Below, in pieces: positions 53,628-63,840 of a stretch of DNA of 64,000 nt. The position numbers were made by a program, and so were the translations under genes. Under the pieces are notes generated by a model. The model made no database searches. It was not told the DNA's origin and was given only the letters and a program-made list of their open reading frames with translations. Each line of letters starts with the position of its first letter. The stretch's first letter is position 1. Source of the DNA: Lachnospiraceae bacterium (GTDB lineage: Bacteria; Bacillota; Clostridia; Lachnospirales; Lachnospiraceae); assembly GCA_017428105.1 (NCBI GenBank), contig JAFRRM010000004.1:1-64000 (forward strand). Direction: 5' to 3'.

Positions 53628-54074
53628 ATGGAAGAGATCATTCTGAACAAACAGCAGTTCCAGAGCCCTCCCTTCGGGCTACACGACGCGGTCATCACGG
53701 AGATGCGCATAAAGGGCGAGACCGTGGAGCTCCGTTTCAAGGACGGGATCACGGTCAACCGCGAGCCGTATGAAAAAACGGGACCGGCCGTCATCGAGAT
53801 CCGCAACGTGGATCCGGATTTCTGCACGGTGACCTGGCTGAGACCCACGGAGAAAGAGAAACTCAAGGGCAAGCGCCTGAGCCTGTCCGATTTCCTGCCG
53901 GTGCGCTTCGGAAACGGCATCACCGTCGTCAGCGAACTGCACGGCTACAACCGCGTGAGTTTCCGCGGCGTCATGTTCCGCCGCCGGAAAGGCTCGCGCT
54001 CCCGCAAACTGGTGGAAGTGGAACTGGATATCTACTATTTTGGCGATATGATCTATCTGATCGGGGAGAAATGA
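53628..54074 (+). CDS. Hypothetical beta-rich protein, 148 aa
   Basis: The protein is short and charged with many beta strands (HDAVITEMRIKGETVELRFK, GPAVIEIRNVDPDFCTVTWL, LVEVELDIYYFGDMIYLIGE). It has no signal peptide. I do not recognise the family. AAGGCGG is 8 bases before the ATG at 53628 and only 2 before the ATG at 53622, so I take the later one. Its stop overlaps the ribosome site of the PAP2 gene and the two start codons are near each other, so GIN protein, this gene and PAP2 are probably one operon. Confidence 0.65.
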   Translation: MEEIILNKQQFQSPPFGLHDAVITEMRIKGETVELRFKDGITVNREPYEKTGPAVIEIRNVDPDFCTVTWLRPTEKEKLKGKRLSLSDFLPVRFGNGITVVSELHGYNRVSFRGVMFRRRKGSRSRKLVEVELDIYYFGDMIYLIGEK

Positions 54075-54075
54075 A

Positions 54076-54741
54076 ATGCTGAAGAATAAGAGATTTTTAC
54101 CTGCGGTCTGCTGGACGGCGGCCGCTCTGCTGTTTACCCTGCTGATCAAACTGGTGGGCGTGCAGAATGCCGGCGCGACCAATACCCCGCTGGGCTTTGC
54201 GCGGATCAATACTGCGGTGCACACGGCGGTGGGGACCAGTTCTTTCTGGTATACCGTCAGCAAGCTGCTGGGCTTCTGCGCCATCGCGACGGCGGCGTTC
54301 TTTGCCGGCCTGGGCCTGTGGCAGTGGTTTCAGCGGAAGAGCCTGAAAGAAGTGGACCGGGTGTTTTTCGTGCTCGCGTCGCTGTACGTCGCGGTGGTCG
54401 TCCTCTGGAAACTTTTCGACGTCATCGCCCTCAACTACCGGCCGGTCCTGAAAGACGGCGCCGCGGAGCCTTCCTATCCCTCCACGCATACGATGATGGC
54501 TCTCGCGTTCTTCGGCAGCGCCGTGCCCCTGATCATGACTTACATGAAGCGCGGCCGCCTGCAGAAGATCCTGGCCGCCGCCGCCATCGCCGCCGCCTTC
54601 CTGACGGTCCTGGCCCGCTTCCTGTCCGGCGTCCACTGGTTCACGGACATCATCGGCGGGATCCTGGTCTCCGGCGCGCTGCTTGCCTGGTTCTGGTTCG
54701 CGGTGAAGCGGGAGGGCAGGCCGGCGGAAGAAGAGTCCTAG
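54076..54741 (+). CDS. PAP2-family membrane phosphatase, second copy type
   Basis: The 221-aa protein has about six helices and the phosphatase motifs KLFDVIALNYRP (Lys-containing helix, Arg-Pro), SYPSTHTMMAL (PSTH instead of PSGH) and ARFLSGVHWFTDIIGG. It would act on a lipid phosphate such as undecaprenyl diphosphate. It is not closely similar to the 19949-20896 protein. Confidence 0.85.
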   Translation: MLKNKRFLPAVCWTAAALLFTLLIKLVGVQNAGATNTPLGFARINTAVHTAVGTSSFWYTVSKLLGFCAIATAAFFAGLGLWQWFQRKSLKEVDRVFFVLASLYVAVVVLWKLFDVIALNYRPVLKDGAAEPSYPSTHTMMALAFFGSAVPLIMTYMKRGRLQKILAAAAIAAAFLTVLARFLSGVHWFTDIIGGILVSGALLAWFWFAVKREGRPAEEES

Positions 54742-54761
54742 GCGGATCTGCGGGTCTTTGC

Positions 54762-54818
54762 CGGGGACGGTCCCGAACGGCTCCCGACGGCGCCGGAAAG
54801 GATCGTCCCCGATTTTTT
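54762..54818 (+). terminator. Terminator after the PAP2 gene
   Basis: CGGGGACG (54762-54769) pairs with CGTCCCCG (54804-54811) and ATTTTTT follows. The outer GGTCTTTGCCG / CGGCAAAGACC (about 54753 and 54825) may extend the fold. It again carries the GGGGACGGTCC core. Confidence 0.65.
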
Positions 54819-54959
54819 CGGACGGCGGCAAAGACCGCCTTTCATGGCTCCTACACTATATTTAGGGCGGGCGGAGACGCTCTCCGCTATATCTTGAACC
54901 CCTTTTCCGATGCTTAATTTTCTTAACAAAACTCCTTTAAAAAACATTCAAAATTAATC

Positions 54960-54988
54960 TTGTTTTTGGCGCGGTGATGTGGTACAGT
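54960..54988 (+). promoter_or_regulatory. Promoter of the S10-spc ribosomal operon
   Basis: TTGTTT (54960-54965), 17 bases, TACAGT (54983-54988) with TGG before it as an extended -10. Transcription would begin near 54995, giving a leader of about 220 bases. Confidence 0.6.
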
Positions 54989-54994
54989 ATCCCT

Positions 54995-55200
54995 TGCTGT
55001 GACATTGATAGCGGTGAAGCGTGAGGTTGCTGCCCGCCCGTGGCAGGTTTTCCGTGGAGCGAATGTCAAGTTTTGGAAACTGACGACAAGTCACTGTACC
55101 AGATATCTGCTTGAAGCAGAGATAACGTGTGAGACCGATCAGGACACACACGGAAGCGTGTACAGTCACCGCTTGTCGGACTTCCCAACAAAGTTCGAAT
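54995..55200 (+). ncRNA. Structured leader RNA of the S10 operon
   Basis: The 5' leader before rpsJ can fold into hairpins. CGACAAG (55084-55090) pairs with CTTGTCG (55172-55178) and ACTGTAC (55093-55099) with GTACAGT (55160-55166), forming a long-range stem. Inside it are TCTGCT-TGA-AGCAGA (55106-55120) and ACACG-GAAG-CGTGT (55148-55161), which shares two bases with the long stem. Upstream GTCAAGTTTTGGAAACTGAC (about 55067-55086) can form another hairpin. This resembles the S10-operon leaders reported computationally for Clostridia, as I recall; the likely ligand is a ribosomal protein coded in the operon (inference). Confidence 0.7.
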
Positions 55201-55218
55201 AAGGAGGCGACTATTTTT

Positions 55219-55539
55219 ATGGCAAAAGAACGCATCATGAGAATCATCCTGAAGGCTTACGATCACAACTCCGTGGACGCCAGCGCGGCCCAGATCGTGG
55301 ACGTAGTCAAGAAGAACGGCTGCCAGGTCAGCGGTCCCGTCCCTCTTCCCACCAAGAAGGAAGTGGTGACCATCATCCGCGCCGTCCATAAATACAAGGA
55401 TTCTCGCGAGCAGTTCGAGCAGCGGACCCACAAGCGTCTGATCGACATCATCAGCCCGAATCAGAAGATCGTGACCGCGCTGTCTGCTCTGGAAGTTCCC
55501 GCCGGTGTGGATATCCAGATCCGGATGAAGAACGCGTAA
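55219..55539 (+). CDS. rpsJ: 30S ribosomal protein S10
   Basis: The 106-aa protein is typical ([51 protein letters not shown]). It binds the 30S head and also works as NusE in antitermination. First gene of the S10 operon; start behind AAGGAGGCGA. The N-terminus MAKERI precedes the usual [10 protein letters not shown] core. Confidence 0.97.
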   Translation: MAKERIMRIILKAYDHNSVDASAAQIVDVVKKNGCQVSGPVPLPTKKEVVTIIRAVHKYKDSREQFEQRTHKRLIDIISPNQKIVTALSALEVPAGVDIQIRMKNA

Positions 55540-55661
55540 GACACCAGAATCTTCCGCAATATAAAGAAGCGGAACCGGAACAGGGCGTCCGCCCCGGTGA
55601 CAGAAGCGGACAACAATCACGGGCAATCATCCTTCATAAGGATAAAAAATCATCTTAGTAT

Positions 55662-55677
55662 GAGCGCTCCGGCGCTC
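55662..55677 (+). other. Hairpin just before the rplC ribosome binding site
   Basis: GAGCGC-TCCG-GCGCTC is a perfect 6-bp hairpin ending 6 bases before AGGAGG (55684-55689) in the 154-base rpsJ-rplC gap. Just upstream ATCCTT-CAT-AAGGAT is followed by AAAAAA. The gap is longer than others in this operon and may hold a local regulatory or processing site. Confidence 0.5.
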
Positions 55678-55693
55678 CGCTGTAGGAGGAAAC

Positions 55694-56317
55694 ATGAAGA
55701 AAGCAATTTTAGGAACCAAAGTCGGGATGACGCAGATCTTCGACGAAAACGGCGTTTTAACGCCGGTGACCGTACTCCTGGCCGGCCCCTGCGTGGTCAC
55801 GCAGATCAAGACCGTTGACACGGACGGCTATGCCGCCGTTCAGGTCGGCTTCGGGGACATCAAGGAATCCCGCGTGAACAAGCCCCGCAAGGGACACTTC
55901 GCCAAGGCCGGCGCTGCCTGCAAGCGCTTCGTCCGGGAACTGAAGCTGGACGGCGAATTCGAACTGGGCCAGGAGATCAAGGCTGACCTGTTCGCGGCCG
56001 GCGACAAAGTGGATGCGACCGCTATTTCCAAGGGCAAAGGCTTCCAGGGCGCCATTCACCGCCACGGCCTGCACCGCGGCCCCATGGCCCACGGCTCCAA
56101 GTATCACCGCCATGCCGGTTCCAACGGCGCCTGCTCCGATCCCAGCCGGGTATTCAAGGGCAAGAAGATGGCCGGTCAGATGGGCCACAAGCGCATCACC
56201 ATCCAGAACCTGGAAGTGATCCGCGTGGATGCGGAAGACAACCTGATCTTAGTCAAGGGCTCCGTCCCCGGACCCAAGAAGTCCCTCGTGACCCTTAAAG
56301 AGAGCGTCAAGGCTTAA
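55694..56317 (+). CDS. rplC: 50S ribosomal protein L3
   Basis: The 207-aa protein is complete, with [20 protein letters not shown] at the start and the conserved core loop [20 protein letters not shown], which reaches toward the peptidyl transferase centre. Start at the ATG behind AGGAGGAAAC. Confidence 0.98.
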   Translation: MKKAILGTKVGMTQIFDENGVLTPVTVLLAGPCVVTQIKTVDTDGYAAVQVGFGDIKESRVNKPRKGHFAKAGAACKRFVRELKLDGEFELGQEIKADLFAAGDKVDATAISKGKGFQGAIHRHGLHRGPMAHGSKYHRHAGSNGACSDPSRVFKGKKMAGQMGHKRITIQNLEVIRVDAEDNLILVKGSVPGPKKSLVTLKESVKA

Positions 56318-56343
56318 AGGTCGAAGGAAAGGAGAAACCCACG

Positions 56344-56964
56344 ATGGCAAAAGTACCTGTATATAACATGGAAGGCAGCGCTGTCGGAGAGATCGAATTA
56401 AAGGACGAGATCTTCGGCGTCGACATCAATGAGCACCTGGTCCACATGGCCGTTGTGCAGCAGCTGGCCAACGACCGTCAGGGCACCCAGCAGGCCAAGA
56501 CCCGCGGCGACGTGAGCGGCGGCGGCAAGAAGCCCTGGAGACAGAAAGGCACCGGCCACGCCCGTCAGGGTTCCATCCGGGCCCCTCAGTGGAAGGGCGG
56601 CGGCGTCGTCTTCGCTCCCACTCCCCGGGATTACAGCTTCAAGCTGAACAAGAAGGAAAAGAGAGCGGCGTTAAAGAGCGCCCTCACCAGCCGGGTAGCC
56701 GACGGCAAGTTCTTCGTGGTCGACGATCTGTCCCTGGACGAGATCAAGACCCGCAAGTTCCAGGCCGTTCTGGACGCCTTCAAGCTGGACAAGGCACTGG
56801 TAGTGCTGGATGAGCTGGATCAGAACGTGATCCTGTCTGCCCGGAACATTCCGGACGTCAAGACCGCTCAGGTGAACACCATCAACGTCTACGACATTCT
56901 GAAGTACGACAGCCTGATGATCACCGAATCCGCGGTCCGCGCAATCGAGGAGGTGTACGCATAA
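56344..56964 (+). CDS. rplD: 50S ribosomal protein L4
   Basis: The 206-aa protein shows the exit-tunnel loop [20 protein letters not shown] and [14 protein letters not shown]. In several bacteria L4 represses the S10 operon through the leader RNA, and a structured leader is present here (54995-55200). Its stop overlaps the rplW start by one base. Confidence 0.98.
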   Translation: MAKVPVYNMEGSAVGEIELKDEIFGVDINEHLVHMAVVQQLANDRQGTQQAKTRGDVSGGGKKPWRQKGTGHARQGSIRAPQWKGGGVVFAPTPRDYSFKLNKKEKRAALKSALTSRVADGKFFVVDDLSLDEIKTRKFQAVLDAFKLDKALVVLDELDQNVILSARNIPDVKTAQVNTINVYDILKYDSLMITESAVRAIEEVYA

Positions 56965-57263
56965 TGGCGGATCTGAAATACTATGACGTGATCCTTCGTC
57001 CCGTCATCACGGAAAAAAGCATGGACCTGATGGGCGTTAAGAAATACACCTTCTACGTTCATCCCGAAGCCACCAAGACGCAGGTGAAGGATGCGGTCGA
57101 AAGACTGTTTGCCGGCACCAAGGTCGCCTCTGTGAACACCATGAACTGCGGCGGCAAGCTGCGCCGCCGGGGCATGACCACCGGCCGCACCGCCAAGACC
57201 AAGAAGGCGATCGTATCTCTGACCGCGGACAGCGCGGACATCGAGATCTTCGAGGGGCTGTAA
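56964..57263 (+). CDS. rplW: 50S ribosomal protein L23
   Basis: The 99-aa protein ([40 protein letters not shown]) sits at the tunnel exit where trigger factor and SRP dock. Translationally coupled to rplD. Confidence 0.98.
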   Translation: MADLKYYDVILRPVITEKSMDLMGVKKYTFYVHPEATKTQVKDAVERLFAGTKVASVNTMNCGGKLRRRGMTTGRTAKTKKAIVSLTADSADIEIFEGL

Positions 57264-57321
57264 GGCGCCTCCCCTATACGGCTTCCTCGCCGTGAAAAGA
57301 AAATAAGGAGAATACACTGTA

Positions 57322-58167
57322 ATGGGCATTAAAAAGTATAATCCCTATACCCCGTCCAGACGGCAGATGACCGGTCTCGATTTCGCGGCCGTCACCAAGA
57401 AGACGCCGGAAAAATCCCTGACGGAGTCCTTAAAGAAGAATGCCGGCCGCAACAACCAGGGCAAGATCACTGTCCGGCACCAGGGCGGCGGCAGCAGAAG
57501 AAAATACCGGATCATCGATTTCAAGCGCAACGGCAAAGACGGCATCCCCGCGAAGGTGATCGGCGTTGAGTACGATCCCAACCGCACCGCCAACATCGCC
57601 CTGATCTGCTACGCGGACGGCGAAAAGGCCTACATCCTGGCTCCCGAAGGTCTGACCGACGGCATGGAAGTCATGAGCGGCCCTCAGGCGGAAGCCAAGC
57701 TGGGCAACTGCCTGCCTCTGTCCAACATCCCGGTCGGCACCCAGGTGCACAACATCGAGATGATCCCCGGCAAGGGCGGCCAGATGGTCCGCGCCGCCGG
57801 CGGCAGCGCTCAGCTGATGGCCAAGGAAGGCAAGTACGCCACCCTGCGTCTTCCCTCCGGTGAAATGCGCATGGTCCCCATCGCCTGCCGCGCCACCGTG
57901 GGCATCGTCGGAAACGGCGAGCACAACCTGGTGAACCTCGGCAAGGCCGGCCGGAAGCGCCACATGGGCATCCGTCCCACGGTCCGCGGTTCCGTCATGA
58001 ACCCCAATGACCACCCTCACGGCGGTGGTGAAGGCCGCGCCCCGATCGGCCGCAGCGGCCCGAGCACCCCTTGGGGCAAGCCCGCCCTGGGTTACAAGAC
58101 CCGCGCCGGCAAGAAGCAGTCCAATAAGCTGATCGTCAGACGCCGCGACGGCAAGTCGGTGAAATAA
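57322..58167 (+). CDS. rplB: 50S ribosomal protein L2
   Basis: The 281-aa protein is full length, with [20 protein letters not shown], and the C-terminal region [19 protein letters not shown] that carries the conserved histidine near the peptidyl transferase centre. Confidence 0.98.
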   Translation: MGIKKYNPYTPSRRQMTGLDFAAVTKKTPEKSLTESLKKNAGRNNQGKITVRHQGGGSRRKYRIIDFKRNGKDGIPAKVIGVEYDPNRTANIALICYADGEKAYILAPEGLTDGMEVMSGPQAEAKLGNCLPLSNIPVGTQVHNIEMIPGKGGQMVRAAGGSAQLMAKEGKYATLRLPSGEMRMVPIACRATVGIVGNGEHNLVNLGKAGRKRHMGIRPTVRGSVMNPNDHPHGGGEGRAPIGRSGPSTPWGKPALGYKTRAGKKQSNKLIVRRRDGKSVK

Positions 58168-58178
58168 GGAGGTAAGAA

Positions 58179-58460
58179 ATGTCTCGTTCATTGAAAAAAG
58201 GCCCTTTCGCCGATGATTATCTGTTAAAGAAGATCGATGAGTTAAACGCCAGCGGTCAGAAGACGGTCATTAAGACCTGGTCCCGCCGTTCCACCATTTT
58301 CCCCAGCTTCGTGGGCCACACGATCGCCGTTCATGACGGCCGCAAGCACGTCCCGGTGTACGTCACCGAAGACATGGTCGGCCACAAACTCGGTGAATTC
58401 GTCGCCACCCGCACCTACCGGGGCCATGGCAAGGACGAAAAGAGCACCAGGACCAGATAA
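58179..58460 (+). CDS. rpsS: 30S ribosomal protein S19
   Basis: The 93-aa protein is typical ([56 protein letters not shown]). It lies in the 30S head. Start behind AAGGAGGTAAGAA. Confidence 0.98.
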   Translation: MSRSLKKGPFADDYLLKKIDELNASGQKTVIKTWSRRSTIFPSFVGHTIAVHDGRKHVPVYVTEDMVGHKLGEFVATRTYRGHGKDEKSTRTR

Positions 58461-58483
58461 GCGGAAGGAAGGAGGTATCATTC

Positions 58484-58873
58484 ATGGCAAAAGGACATCG
58501 CTCTCAGATCAAAAGAGAAAGAAATGCACAGAAGGACACCCGGCCTTCGGCTAAGCTCTCCTACGCCCGGATCTCCGTAACGAAGGCCTGCTTCGTTCTG
58601 GACGCCATCCGCGGCAAGGATGCGAACACGGCACTGGCGATCGTGACCTACAATCCCCGCTACGGTTCGGAGATCATCACGAAGCTCTTAAAGAGCGCCA
58701 TCGCCAATGCGGAAAACAACAACGGTTTAGATGCGGATAAGCTCTATGTAGCGGAGTGCTACGCCAACAAGGGACCGACCATGAAGCGGATCCATCCCAG
58801 AGCCCAGGGCCGCGCCTATCGAATCGAAAAGCGCATGAGCCACATCACCATCGTGCTGGATGAGAAGCAGTAA
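58484..58873 (+). CDS. rplV: 50S ribosomal protein L22
   Basis: The 129-aa protein (AKLSYARISVTKACFVLDAI, KLLKSAIANAENNNGLDADK, RAQGRAYRIEKRMSHITIVL) forms part of the exit tunnel. The N-terminal KGHRSQIKRERNAQK extension is longer than in E. coli L22, as usual in Bacillota. Confidence 0.97.
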   Translation: MAKGHRSQIKRERNAQKDTRPSAKLSYARISVTKACFVLDAIRGKDANTALAIVTYNPRYGSEIITKLLKSAIANAENNNGLDADKLYVAECYANKGPTMKRIHPRAQGRAYRIEKRMSHITIVLDEKQ

Positions 58874-58885
58874 GGAGGCAGGAAA

Positions 58886-59545
58886 ATGGGACAGAAAGTT
58901 AATCCTCATGGTTTAAGAGTCGGCGTGATCAAAAACTGGGATTCCGTGTGGTACGCGGACGGCAAGGACTTTGCCGACAACCTGGTCGAAGACAACAAGA
59001 TCCGCAACTATCTGAAGAAGAGACTGTACGATTCCGGCATCTCCCACATCATCATCGAGCGGGCTTCCGACCGCGTGAAGGTGACCGTTCACACCGCCAA
59101 GCCCGGCATGGTGATCGGCAAGGGCGGCGCGGACATCGAAAAGCTGAAAGCGGACGTGCAGAAGATGACGTCCAAGAAGCTGCTGATCGACGTGAAAGAG
59201 ATCAAGCGCCCCGACAAGGAAGCGCAGCTGGTCGCGGAAAACATCGCCCATCAGCTGGAGAACCGTGTCGGCTACCGCCGGGCGGTGAAGTCCAACATGA
59301 GCCGTGCGTTAAAGAGCGGCGCGCTGGGCATCAAAGCCTCCGTGGGCGGCCGTCTGGGCGGCGCTGATATCGCCCGCACCGAATTCTACAGCGAGGGCAC
59401 CATCCCGCTGCAGACCCTCCGGGCCGATATCGACTATGGTTTTGCAGAAGCCAATACCACCTATGGTAAACTGGGCGTCAAAGTCTGGATCTACAAGGGT
59501 GAAGTGCTTCCCGCCAGAAAAAATAAGGAAGGGAGCGAGAACTGA
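58886..59545 (+). CDS. rpsC: 30S ribosomal protein S3
   Basis: The 219-aa protein has [20 protein letters not shown], the KH motif [20 protein letters not shown] and the C-terminal [17 protein letters not shown]. It lines the mRNA entry channel. Confidence 0.98.
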   Translation: MGQKVNPHGLRVGVIKNWDSVWYADGKDFADNLVEDNKIRNYLKKRLYDSGISHIIIERASDRVKVTVHTAKPGMVIGKGGADIEKLKADVQKMTSKKLLIDVKEIKRPDKEAQLVAENIAHQLENRVGYRRAVKSNMSRALKSGALGIKASVGGRLGGADIARTEFYSEGTIPLQTLRADIDYGFAEANTTYGKLGVKVWIYKGEVLPARKNKEGSEN

Positions 59546-59547
59546 TC

Positions 59548-59979
59548 ATGTTAATGCCGAAGAGAGTAAAGCGTCGTAAGCAGTTCCGCGGTTCCATGGC
59601 CGGCAAGCCTACCCGCGGCACGCAGATCAACTACGGCGAATACGGTCTGGTCGCCATGGAGCCTGCCTGGATCAAGTCCAACCAGATCGAGGCCGCCCGT
59701 GTCGCCATGACCCGTTACATCAAGCGTGGCGGTAAAGTCTGGATCAAGATCTTTCCGGACAAGCCCGTGACCACGAAGCCCGCCGAGACCCGTATGGGCT
59801 CCGGCAAGGGCACCGTAGAATACTGGGTAGCAGTCGTCAAGCCCGGCCGTGTCCTGTTCGAGATCGCCGGCGTTGCCGAAGAAACTGCCCGCGAAGCCCT
59901 GCGTCTGGCCATGCACAAGCTGCCGGTCAAGTGCAAAGTCGTTTCCAAGGCGGAACTGGAAGGCGGTGAAGCGAAGTGA
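59548..59979 (+). CDS. rplP: 50S ribosomal protein L16
   Basis: The 143-aa protein ([60 protein letters not shown]) helps set the A-site. Its stop overlaps rpmC by four bases. Confidence 0.98.
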   Translation: MLMPKRVKRRKQFRGSMAGKPTRGTQINYGEYGLVAMEPAWIKSNQIEAARVAMTRYIKRGGKVWIKIFPDKPVTTKPAETRMGSGKGTVEYWVAVVKPGRVLFEIAGVAEETAREALRLAMHKLPVKCKVVSKAELEGGEAK

Positions 59980-60176
59980 AGACCACAGAATATATGAAGC
60001 AGTTAAGCAATATGAACCCGGCCCAGCTGGAAGAGGAACTGGTTTCCGCGAAGAAGGAGCTCTTCAACCTCCGCTTCCAGAACGCCACCAACCAGCTGCA
60101 GAATACGGCCCGCATCCAGGAGGTGCGCCGCAACATCGCCCGGATCCAGACCCTGATCCGTGCCAAGGCCGAGTAA
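59976..60176 (+). CDS. rpmC: 50S ribosomal protein L29
   Basis: The 66-aa helical hairpin protein ([40 protein letters not shown]) is typical. It starts at a GTG-A overlap with rplP (GTGA), so it begins with GTG read as Met. Confidence 0.97.
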   Translation: MKTTEYMKQLSNMNPAQLEEELVSAKKELFNLRFQNATNQLQNTARIQEVRRNIARIQTLIRAKAE

Positions 60177-60189
60177 GGAGGACGAAAAC

Positions 60190-60444
60190 GTGGAAAGAAA
60201 CTTAAGAAAGACCCGTGTCGGGAAAGTCATCAGCGACAAGATGGACAAGACCATCGTCGTAGCCATCGAGGACCACGTAAGACATCCCCTGTACGGCAAG
60301 ATCGTCAAGAGAACCTATAAACTGAAAGCCCACGACGAGCAGAACCAGTGCGGCATCGGCGATACCGTGAAGGTCATGGAGACCCGCCCTCTGTCCAAGG
60401 ACAAGAGATGGCGCCTGGTCGAGATCGTCGAAAAGGCGAAATAA
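60190..60444 (+). CDS. rpsQ: 30S ribosomal protein S17
   Basis: The 84-aa protein ([59 protein letters not shown]) starts at a GTG at 60190 behind AAGGAGGACGAAAAC; the frame opens ten codons earlier inside rpmC, but that part does not match S17. Confidence 0.97.
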   Translation: MERNLRKTRVGKVISDKMDKTIVVAIEDHVRHPLYGKIVKRTYKLKAHDEQNQCGIGDTVKVMETRPLSKDKRWRLVEIVEKAK

Positions 60445-60463
60445 TGCCGGGAGGAGAAAGCAA

Positions 60464-60832
60464 ATGATTCAACAGGAAAGCAGACTGAAAGTTGCTGACA
60501 ACACCGGCGCGAAAGAGATCCTGTGCATCCGCGTGGTGGGCGGTTCCGTTCGCCGCTATGCCAACATCGGCGACGTGATCATTGCCACCGTCAAGGACGC
60601 AGCGCCCGGCGGTATGGTCAAGAAGGGCGAAGTGGTGAAGGCCGTCGTGGTCCGCACCAAGCACGGCGCCCGCCGCAAAGACGGTTCCTACATCAAGTTC
60701 GATGAGAACGCCGCGGTCATCATCCGTGAAGACAAGACCCCCAGAGGTACCCGTATCTTTGGGCCGGTAGCCAGAGAGCTTCGTGACAGACAGTTCATGA
60801 AGATCGTGTCCCTGGCTCCCGAAGTACTGTAA
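60464..60832 (+). CDS. rplN: 50S ribosomal protein L14
   Basis: The 122-aa protein ([60 protein letters not shown]) is full length and canonical. Confidence 0.98.
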   Translation: MIQQESRLKVADNTGAKEILCIRVVGGSVRRYANIGDVIIATVKDAAPGGMVKKGEVVKAVVVRTKHGARRKDGSYIKFDENAAVIIREDKTPRGTRIFGPVARELRDRQFMKIVSLAPEVL

Positions 60833-60844
60833 GGAGGACCCATC

Positions 60845-61177
60845 ATGTCTATGTCTAAAATCAAAGTCGGTGACACCGTGCGTGTCATCGCCGGCAAGGA
60901 TAAAGGCCGTGAAGGTAAGGTCCTGAGAATCGACCATAAGGAAGGCCGCCTGGTAGTGCAGGGGATCAACATGATCACCAAGCACAACAAGCAGAGCGCG
61001 CAGAATCCGAACGGCGGCATCGTGAAGATGGAAGGCACCATCGACATCTCCAACGTCATGCTGCTGGTAGACGGCAAGCCTGTCCGCGTGGGCTTCACCA
61101 CGAAGGAAGGCAAGGACGGCAAGGTACAGAAGGTACGCGTCGCGAAAACGGCGGACGGCCCCAAGGTCATTGACTAA
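60845..61177 (+). CDS. rplX: 50S ribosomal protein L24
   Basis: The 110-aa protein has the KOW motif ([20 protein letters not shown]) and [20 protein letters not shown]. Two ATGs are 6 bases apart; the first is 7 bases from GGAGG and is preferred. Confidence 0.97.
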   Translation: MSMSKIKVGDTVRVIAGKDKGREGKVLRIDHKEGRLVVQGINMITKHNKQSAQNPNGGIVKMEGTIDISNVMLLVDGKPVRVGFTTKEGKDGKVQKVRVAKTADGPKVID

Positions 61178-61188
61178 GGAGGATCAAA

Positions 61189-61734
61189 GTGAGCAGCAGA
61201 TTAAAAGAGTTTTATCAGAACGAAGTCGTTCCCGCTTTGACCAAAAAGTTCGGCTACACCAACGTGATGCAGGTCCCGAAGCTGGACAAGATCGTGGTGA
61301 ACATGGGTGTCGGCGAAGCCAAGGAAAACGCCAAGCTGCTGGAGAGCGCCATGCATGACATGGAGATCATCACCGGTCAGAAGCCCATCATGACCACCGC
61401 GAAGAAGTCCATCGCGAACTTCAAGATCCGTGAAGGCATGAAGATCGGCTGCAAGGTGACCCTGCGCGGCGACCGCATGTACGAATTCCTGGACCGTCTG
61501 GTCAACCTGGCCCTGCCCCGCGTGCGTGACTTCCGCGGTGTGAACCCCAACTCCTTCGACGGCCGCGGCAACTACGCCCTCGGCATCCGGGAGCAGCTGA
61601 TCTTCCCCGAGATCGAGTACGACAAGATCGACAAGACCCGCGGGATGGACATCATCATCGTCACCACGGCGAAGACGGACGAAGAAGCCCGCGAGCTTTT
61701 AGCCCAGTTCAGCATGCCGTTCAGCCGGAACTAA
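61189..61734 (+). CDS. rplE: 50S ribosomal protein L5
   Basis: The 181-aa protein ([60 protein letters not shown]) contacts 5S rRNA. It starts at GTG behind AAGGAGGATCAAA. Confidence 0.98.
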   Translation: MSSRLKEFYQNEVVPALTKKFGYTNVMQVPKLDKIVVNMGVGEAKENAKLLESAMHDMEIITGQKPIMTTAKKSIANFKIREGMKIGCKVTLRGDRMYEFLDRLVNLALPRVRDFRGVNPNSFDGRGNYALGIREQLIFPEIEYDKIDKTRGMDIIIVTTAKTDEEARELLAQFSMPFSRN

Positions 61735-61748
61735 GGAGGAAACACATC

Positions 61749-61934
61749 ATGGCAAAAACATCAATGAAGGTGAAGCAGCAGCGCACTCCCAAGTTCTCCA
61801 CCCGGGCCTACACCCGCTGCCGCCTCTGCGGCCGTCCCCACGCTGTTCTGCGCAAGTACGGCATCTGCCGTATCTGCTTCCGCGAACTTGCCTATAAGGG
61901 AGAGATCCCGGGCGTCCGCAAAGCCAGCTGGTAA
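61749..61934 (+). CDS. rpsZ: 30S ribosomal protein S14, zinc-binding type
   Basis: The 61-aa protein has CRLC and CRIC ([20 protein letters not shown], then ICF), giving the four cysteines of the short zinc form. This form is typical of Bacillota and Actinomycetota operons. Confidence 0.97.
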   Translation: MAKTSMKVKQQRTPKFSTRAYTRCRLCGRPHAVLRKYGICRICFRELAYKGEIPGVRKASW

Positions 61935-61952
61935 AGAAAGGAGGAAACTATC

Positions 61953-62357
61953 ATGGCTGTTATGAGCGATCCCATTGCCGATATGCTGACCAGAATCCGC
62001 AACGCCAACACGGCGAAGCACGATACCGTTGATATTCCCTCCTCCCGGATCAAGGCCGCCATCGCGGAGATCCTGCTGAAGGAAGGCTATATCAAGGGCT
62101 ACACCATCGACGGCGACGAAATCCGCAAGACCATCCACGTCACGCTGAAGTACGGCAGAGATAAAAACGAGAAGGTCATCCACGGCCTGACCCGCATCTC
62201 CAAGCCCGGCCTGCGCGTGTACGCCGGCGCCGAGGACATGCCGAAGGTGCTGGGCGGCTTAGGTATCGCCATCGTTTCCACGAACGAAGGCATCCTGACG
62301 GACAAGGAAGCCCGTCAGAAGAACGTGGGCGGCGAAGTGCTGGCCTATATCTGGTAA
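61953..62357 (+). CDS. rpsH: 30S ribosomal protein S8
   Basis: The 134-aa protein ([60 protein letters not shown]) is full length. In E. coli S8 represses the spc part of the operon. Confidence 0.98.
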   Translation: MAVMSDPIADMLTRIRNANTAKHDTVDIPSSRIKAAIAEILLKEGYIKGYTIDGDEIRKTIHVTLKYGRDKNEKVIHGLTRISKPGLRVYAGAEDMPKVLGGLGIAIVSTNEGILTDKEARQKNVGGEVLAYIW

Positions 62358-62382
62358 ATAATAACATAAGGAGTAAGGCGAA

Positions 62383-62925
62383 ATGTCACGAGTAGGAAAA
62401 ATGCCTATCGCGATCCCCGCGGGTGTCACCGTCGAGATCGCAGAAAATAACAAGGTGACGGTCAAAGGCCCCAAGGGGACCCTGGAACGGGTCCTGCCGG
62501 CCGAGATGGAGATCAAAATGGAAGGCGCGGTGCTTACCGTCAGCCGTCCCAATGACTTAAAGAGAAACAAGGCCCTGCACGGCCTGACCCGTTCCCTGCT
62601 GCACAACATGGTAGTGGGCGTCTCCGAAGGCTATCAGAAAGTCCTGGAGATCAACGGCGTCGGTTACCGCGCCGCCAAGGAAGGCCGCAACCTGACCCTG
62701 ACCCTGGGGTATTCGCACCCCGTCGTGATGGTCGATCCCGAAGGCGTCGAATCCGTCTGTGAGACCGCCAACAAGATCGTGGTCAAGGGCATCGACAAGG
62801 AAAAGGTCGGCCAGTACGCCGCCCAGATCCGCGAGAAGCGCGGTCCGGAACCGTACAAGGGCAAGGGTATCAAGTATGCTGAAGAGCACATCCGCCGCAA
62901 GGTGGGTAAGGCCGGCAAGAAGTAA
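62383..62925 (+). CDS. rplF: 50S ribosomal protein L6
   Basis: The 180-aa protein ([60 protein letters not shown]) is full length and typical. Confidence 0.98.
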   Translation: MSRVGKMPIAIPAGVTVEIAENNKVTVKGPKGTLERVLPAEMEIKMEGAVLTVSRPNDLKRNKALHGLTRSLLHNMVVGVSEGYQKVLEINGVGYRAAKEGRNLTLTLGYSHPVVMVDPEGVESVCETANKIVVKGIDKEKVGQYAAQIREKRGPEPYKGKGIKYAEEHIRRKVGKAGKK

Positions 62926-62936
62926 GGAGGCAAGAC

Positions 62937-63305
62937 ATGGTTAGCAAGAATTCCCGTAAAGAAGTGCGTGTGAAAAAGCACCAGAGACTGCGCAACCGCT
63001 TCGCCGGCACGGCCGAAAGACCCCGTCTGGCCGTATTCCGCAGCGACAAGCACATGTATGCCCAGATCATCGACGATGACGCCCAGAAGACCCTCGTAGC
63101 CGCTTCCACCACGGAAAAGGCTGCCAAGGAAGAGCTGGAGTTCACCAACACCACGGAAGCCGCCTCCTACGTAGGCACCCTGATCGGCAAGCGGGCTCTG
63201 GAAGCCGGCATCACCGAAGTGGTCTTCGACCGCGGCGGTTATCTGTATCACGGCAAGGTCAAAGCCCTGGCCGAAGCGGCCAGAGAAGCTGGCCTGAAGT
63301 TCTAA
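62937..63305 (+). CDS. rplR: 50S ribosomal protein L18
   Basis: The 122-aa protein ([60 protein letters not shown]) binds 5S rRNA. Confidence 0.98.
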   Translation: MVSKNSRKEVRVKKHQRLRNRFAGTAERPRLAVFRSDKHMYAQIIDDDAQKTLVAASTTEKAAKEELEFTNTTEAASYVGTLIGKRALEAGITEVVFDRGGYLYHGKVKALAEAAREAGLKF

Positions 63306-63318
63306 GGGAGGCGCAGAC

Positions 63319-63828
63319 ATGAAGAGAACCAATATTGATCCCACTTCGCTGGAATTAACTGATACTTTAGTAGAACTGCGCCGGGTCTCCAAGACGGTCA
63401 AGGGCGGCCGCAACTCCCGCTTCGCCGCGCTCGTCGTCGTAGGCGACGGCAACGGCCACGTGGGCGCCGGCACCGGTAAGGCCAAGGAAGTTCCCGAAGC
63501 CATCCGCAAGGCCAAGGAAGCCGCGACCCGCCGTCTGGTGGAGATCCCCATGGATGAGAACGGTTCCGTGCCTCACGATTTCACCGGCAAGTTCGGCAGC
63601 GCCACGGTCATGCTGAAGCGCGCTCCGGAAGGCACCGGCGTTATCGCCGGCGGCCCGGCCCGTGCGGTGATGGAAAAAGCGGGCATCCGCAACATCCGTA
63701 CCAAGTCCCTGGGCTCCAACAACAAGCACAACGTCGTGCTGGCTGCCATCAACGGCCTGACCAGCATGTACACCCCGGAAGAGATCGCCCGTCTGCGCGG
63801 CAAATCCGTGGAAGAAATCTTAGGTTAA
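63319..63828 (+). CDS. rpsE: 30S ribosomal protein S5
   Basis: The 169-aa protein ([60 protein letters not shown]) is full length. It contributes to decoding accuracy. Confidence 0.98.
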   Translation: MKRTNIDPTSLELTDTLVELRRVSKTVKGGRNSRFAALVVVGDGNGHVGAGTGKAKEVPEAIRKAKEAATRRLVEIPMDENGSVPHDFTGKFGSATVMLKRAPEGTGVIAGGPARAVMEKAGIRNIRTKSLGSNNKHNVVLAAINGLTSMYTPEEIARLRGKSVEEILG

Positions 63829-63840
63829 CAGGAGGGTGTC

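Noticed and set aside
54742..54959. A small coding gene between PAP2 and the S10 promoter
   Set aside because: Frames there have no ribosome site and overlap the terminator hairpin; I see only the terminator and AT-rich sequence leading to the promoter.
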